Under the pieces are notes generated by a model. The model had not been told where the DNA came from. It saw only the letters and a list, made by a program, of their open reading frames with translations, and made no database searches. DNA of 8,102 nt from Phenylobacterium sp. (GTDB lineage: Bacteria > Pseudomonadota > Alphaproteobacteria > Caulobacterales > Caulobacteraceae). The first letter of the stretch is position 1, and each line of letters begins with the position of its first letter. This document shows positions 6,562 to 8,102 of this stretch, piece after piece. The stretch spans positions 1-8,102 of the forward strand of contig JANXXA010000339.1 in the NCBI GenBank assembly GCA_025350885.1. The letters are read 5' to 3'. Made by a program: the position numbers and the translations under genes.

Positions 6562-6852
6562 TCAGTGGCCCGGATCGATGCGGATCTGGGCGCGCTCCAG
6601 GGCGGCCCTGTCGTCGAGCCTCTGCTGGGCGATATCGCCCTGGGTGCGGCACCGCTTGGTCGGCAGGCGCGAGCCCAGCACCGGCTCGCTCTTGCACACC
6701 ATGGCCATGGGGTTGTCGGCAGCCCTGGCCGGGGTCGTCGCGGCGCCGGACGCCGGAGCCGAAACGGCTGTCGCGGCCGGAGTCGGGGCCGATTGCGCGG
6801 CCGGGGTGGATTCAGCCATCAGCGCGAAGGCCGCGAGAACTACGATGATCAT
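6562..6852 (-). CDS. Small exported protein with a conserved-type two-cysteine motif
   Basis: Starting at the ATG at 6852 (AGGA four bases upstream) the product has 96 residues: a hydrophobic signal segment MIIVVLAAFALMA, a low-complexity Ala/Pro/Thr/Ser linker (about 14-47), and a charged C-terminal domain with Cys53 and Cys68 in MVCKSEPVLGSRLPTKRCRTQ, followed by a helix rich in Gln, Arg, Asp and Ala. The block Cys-x-x-x-x-x-x-GSR-x-x-x-x-x-CRT resembles, from memory, small periplasmic proteins of unknown function common in sphingomonads and Caulobacterales; a disulfide between the two cysteines is likely in the periplasm. A start at 6879 would add nine residues (including a Lys before the hydrophobic part) but has no ribosome site. 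It lies 84 bases downstream of the molybdopterin-binding gene on the same strand and appears to have its own promoter. Confidence 0.72.
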   Translation of the reverse strand: MIIVVLAAFALMAESTPAAQSAPTPAATAVSAPASGAATTPARAADNPMAMVCKSEPVLGSRLPTKRCRTQGDIAQQRLDDRAALERAQIRIDPGH

Positions 6853-6888
6853 CTTTTCCTGGAGCTCCGAACAAGCCATTCCGCGGAA

Positions 6889-6917
6889 CAGATAGCGGAA
6901 AGCCTTCGCCGATCCAA
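6889..6917 (-). promoter_or_regulatory. Candidate sigma-70-type promoter for the small exported protein
   Basis: On the minus strand TTGGAT (6917-6912) and TATCTG (6894-6889) are separated by exactly 17 bases. Each matches its consensus hexamer at only three of six positions (TTG and TAT). Transcription would start near 6882, leaving a leader of about 30 bases before the ATG at 6852. This fits that start better than the ATG at 6879. Confidence 0.3.
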
Positions 6918-6918
6918 A

Positions 6919-6932
6919 TTGAACGGCTTCAA
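6919..6932. other. Short inverted repeat between two minus-strand genes
   Basis: TTGAA-CGGC-TTCAA is a perfect 5-4-5 inverted repeat starting five bases after the stop codon of the molybdopterin-binding gene and just upstream of the candidate promoter of the small exported protein. It is too AT-rich and short for a strong terminator; a regulator site is possible but unsupported. Confidence 0.18.
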
Positions 6933-6936
6933 CCGG

Positions 6937-7719
6937 TCAAGGCGCGTCCATTTCGCGCACAGTCTCGATGCCCGCCGATTTCAGGGCAGCAACCAGTTCG
7001 ATGATCGTCGCCGCCAGCTCGTCCGGATCGCGCCCGCGCAGCACCAGGTTGGACCCGTAGACGCCGGCGTCGAAGAACGGATAGCTGCCCAGCGACATCG
7101 CCGGATGGGCCCGGGCCACGGCCTCCAGGGGTGCCGCGATCACGCTCTCGCCCGAGCCCTCCACCCGCACCGTGCGCGACACGGTCACCGCGCCGCCGCG
7201 CAGCCGGTGGCCGACGTCCTCCAGCATGGCGCGCATGATCGTCGGCACGCCGGCCAGCACGAAGACGTTGCCGATGGTGAACCCGGGCGGCGCCGCCACC
7301 GCGCTGCGCACCAGCGCGCCGCCGACGGGCACGCGGGCCATCCGCCGCATCGCCGCGTTCATCTCCACCCCCGGCCGCGAGCGGATGCGGGCCTCGATCT
7401 GTTCGATGATCTCGGGGTGCTCATAGAGCTCGACGCCAAAGGCCGCGGCCACCGCGTCGGCGGTGATGTCGTCGTGGGTCGGCCCGATGCCGCCGGTGGT
7501 CAGCACATAGTCGTAGCGTGCGCGCAGCGCGTTCAGCGCGGCGATGATCTCCTCGTGTACGTCCGGCACCGTTCGCGCCTCGGCCAGATCGACCCCGTGC
7601 ACGCCCAGATATTTGGCGATGTCGCGCAGGTTGGTGTCCTGCGTCCGCCCCGACAGGATCTCGTCGCCGATGATCAGCACGGCGGCGGTGACGCGCCCGT
7701 CTTTCTTGCCACTCATCAT
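6937..7719 (-). CDS. Molybdopterin-binding (MoCF_biosynth / CinA N-terminal-type) protein
   Basis: This 260-residue cytoplasmic protein contains one MoCF_biosynth domain (PF00994; COG1058 type). Visible motifs are IIGDEILSGRTQDTN (about 16-30), VPDVHEEI (51-58), the glycine-rich binding loop LTTGGIGPTHDDITADAV (73-90) and GFTIGNVFVLAGVPTIM, which lines the other side of the pocket. The C-terminal deamidase domain of full-length CinA is absent, as is usual for this short form. Family members bind molybdopterin-like or nucleotide ligands; CinA proteins act on ADP-ribose and NMN, so a direct role in Moco synthesis is not assured even though mobA is nearby. The start codons at 7719 and 7716 are both ATG; AGAGG lies 6 bases before the first. 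It is divergent from sfsA across the palindromic element. Confidence 0.9.
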   Translation of the reverse strand: MMSGKKDGRVTAAVLIIGDEILSGRTQDTNLRDIAKYLGVHGVDLAEARTVPDVHEEIIAALNALRARYDYVLTTGGIGPTHDDITADAVAAAFGVELYEHPEIIEQIEARIRSRPGVEMNAAMRRMARVPVGGALVRSAVAAPPGFTIGNVFVLAGVPTIMRAMLEDVGHRLRGGAVTVSRTVRVEGSGESVIAAPLEAVARAHPAMSLGSYPFFDAGVYGSNLVLRGRDPDELAATIIELVAALKSAGIETVREMDAP

Positions 7720-7765
7720 TCACGGCCTCTCGCCAAGATTTCGCCGACCATAGAGCGCCGGCAAC

Positions 7766-7882
7766 GCCTCCTCCACCCTTCGGGTCCCCCTCCCCCGCAA
7801 GCGGTGGAGGTTTTCAATCCACAGCGCGGCGAAACCTCACCCGTGAATCGGGGGAGGGGGACCACGAAGTGGTGGAGGGGGC
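7766..7882. repeat. Nested palindromic intergenic element (two inverted REP-like units)
   Basis: The outer arms are 7766-7797 and 7849-7882. The right arm, reverse complemented, matches the left at all positions but one substitution, plus two single-base insertions. Each arm has its own inner hairpin: ACCC-TTC-GGGT on the left and ACCAC-GAA-GTGGT on the right. The two extra bases in the right arm are exactly a paired A and T, so the hairpin is kept. A second inverted pair, GGTGGAGGTTTTC (7803-7815) and GAAACCTCACC (7831-7841), nests inside. The element can be read as two copies of one unit (CCTCCACC, CTTCG, CCCCCTCCCCCG, GAGGTTT) facing each other. Similar CCTCCACC/CCCCCTCCCCC intergenic repeats are, from memory, abundant in Caulobacterales genomes. 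Confidence 0.85.
7789..7814 (+). terminator. Terminator-like hairpin plus T-run inside the palindromic element
   Basis: CCTCCCCCGC pairs with GCGGTGGAGG around AA with one C/T mismatch, followed at once by TTTT. On the plus strand this has the shape of an intrinsic terminator, but no plus-strand gene ends nearby. If it works, it could only shorten transcripts entering sfsA from upstream. It is most likely just part of the repeat unit. Confidence 0.25.
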
Positions 7883-7906
7883 GCTGGCCGACACCTATGA
7901 AGGCAG

Positions 7907-8102
7907 ATGGACTTTTCGCAACCGCTGTCTCGTGGCGTACTCGTCGCCCGCTACAAACGCTTCTTCGCCGACGTGGCGCTGGACGACGGGCGCGAGATCA
8001 CCGCCCACTGCCCCAACCCTGGCGCCATGCTGGGCCTGAACACGCCGGGGCTGCCGGCCTACGTCTCCCGCTCCGACAACCCCAAGCGCAAACTGGCCCA
8101 CA
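7907..8102 (+). CDS. sfsA: SfsA family protein, N-terminal 65 residues (cut by window edge)
   Basis: The ATG at 7907 opens a frame running off the right edge. The visible residues are characteristic of Sfs[21 protein letters not shown] (12-31), [17 protein letters not shown] (32-48), and [12 protein letters not shown] at the edge. SfsA was first described in E. coli as a factor that stimulates sugar fermentation genes, and its fold has been linked to nucleic acid binding and nuclease activity; the cellular role is still uncertain. AAGG lies a few bases before the ATG, a short but usable spacing. Only 24 bases separate the start codon from the palindromic element, so its promoter must lie within or beyond that element, or the element forms part of its leader. 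Confidence 0.93.
   Translation, partial: MDFSQPLSRGVLVARYKRFFADVALDDGREITAHCPNPGAMLGLNTPGLPAYVSRSDNPKRKLAH

Noticed and set aside
4586..7719. mobA and the MoCF-domain protein as a dedicated molybdenum cofactor cluster
   Set aside because: They are separated by a tRNA and two unrelated genes, and short CinA-type proteins often act outside cofactor synthesis, so a functional cluster is not supported.
1..8102. CRISPR array, prophage, toxin-antitoxin or defence system
   Set aside because: No regularly spaced direct repeats, integrase, transposase, phage structural gene or known defence domain is visible in any frame.

Overview
The window is very GC-rich, densely coded bacterial chromosome. Codon use, an Fe-type superoxide dismutase, an SfsA homologue, a transglutaminase-like protein of an alphaproteobacterial type and a nested palindromic CCTCCACC/CCCCCTCCCCC element all point to an alphaproteobacterium. 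Caulobacterales (Caulobacter, Phenylobacterium or Brevundimonas-like) is the best guess. That placement is inference from style and protein resemblance, since no rRNA or other marker is present.

Layout: (1) 1-1498, minus strand: the first 499 residues of a large exported protein that joins a redoxin-like domain, a one-heme cytochrome c segment and a copper type II monooxygenase-like segment; it runs off the left edge. (2) 1613-2422, minus: a transglutaminase-like protein directly upstream of it on the same strand. (3) 2523-3326, plus: an N-formylglutamate amidohydrolase-family enzyme, divergent from (2). (4) 3399-3827, plus: a VOC/glyoxalase-fold protein. (5) 3882-4589, plus: superoxide dismutase with a C-terminal tail, whose stop codon overlaps the stop codon of the convergent mobA. 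(6) Minus-strand block: a 371-residue protein I cannot name (5359-6474), tRNA-Leu(UAA) (5203-5287) and mobA (4586-5137). (7) 6562-6852, minus: a small exported protein with two cysteines. (8) 6937-7719, minus: a molybdopterin-binding (MoCF/CinA N-terminal type) protein. (9) 7766-7882: a nested palindromic repeat element. (10) 7907 to the right edge, plus: the start of sfsA.

Most genes look like chromosomal housekeeping or accessory metabolism: Moco maturation (mobA, and perhaps the MoCF-domain protein), superoxide detoxification, formylglutamate or related amide hydrolysis, and a tRNA. I see no transposase, integrase, phage gene, toxin-antitoxin pair, CRISPR array or recognisable defence cluster. 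The least ordinary items are the redoxin-cytochrome-monooxygenase lipoprotein, the transglutaminase-like protein with no histidine at the usual catalytic site, and the palindromic element whose arms differ by paired indels that preserve inner hairpins. No non-coding stretch exceeds 300 bases; the longest (7720-7906) is largely filled by the palindromic element.
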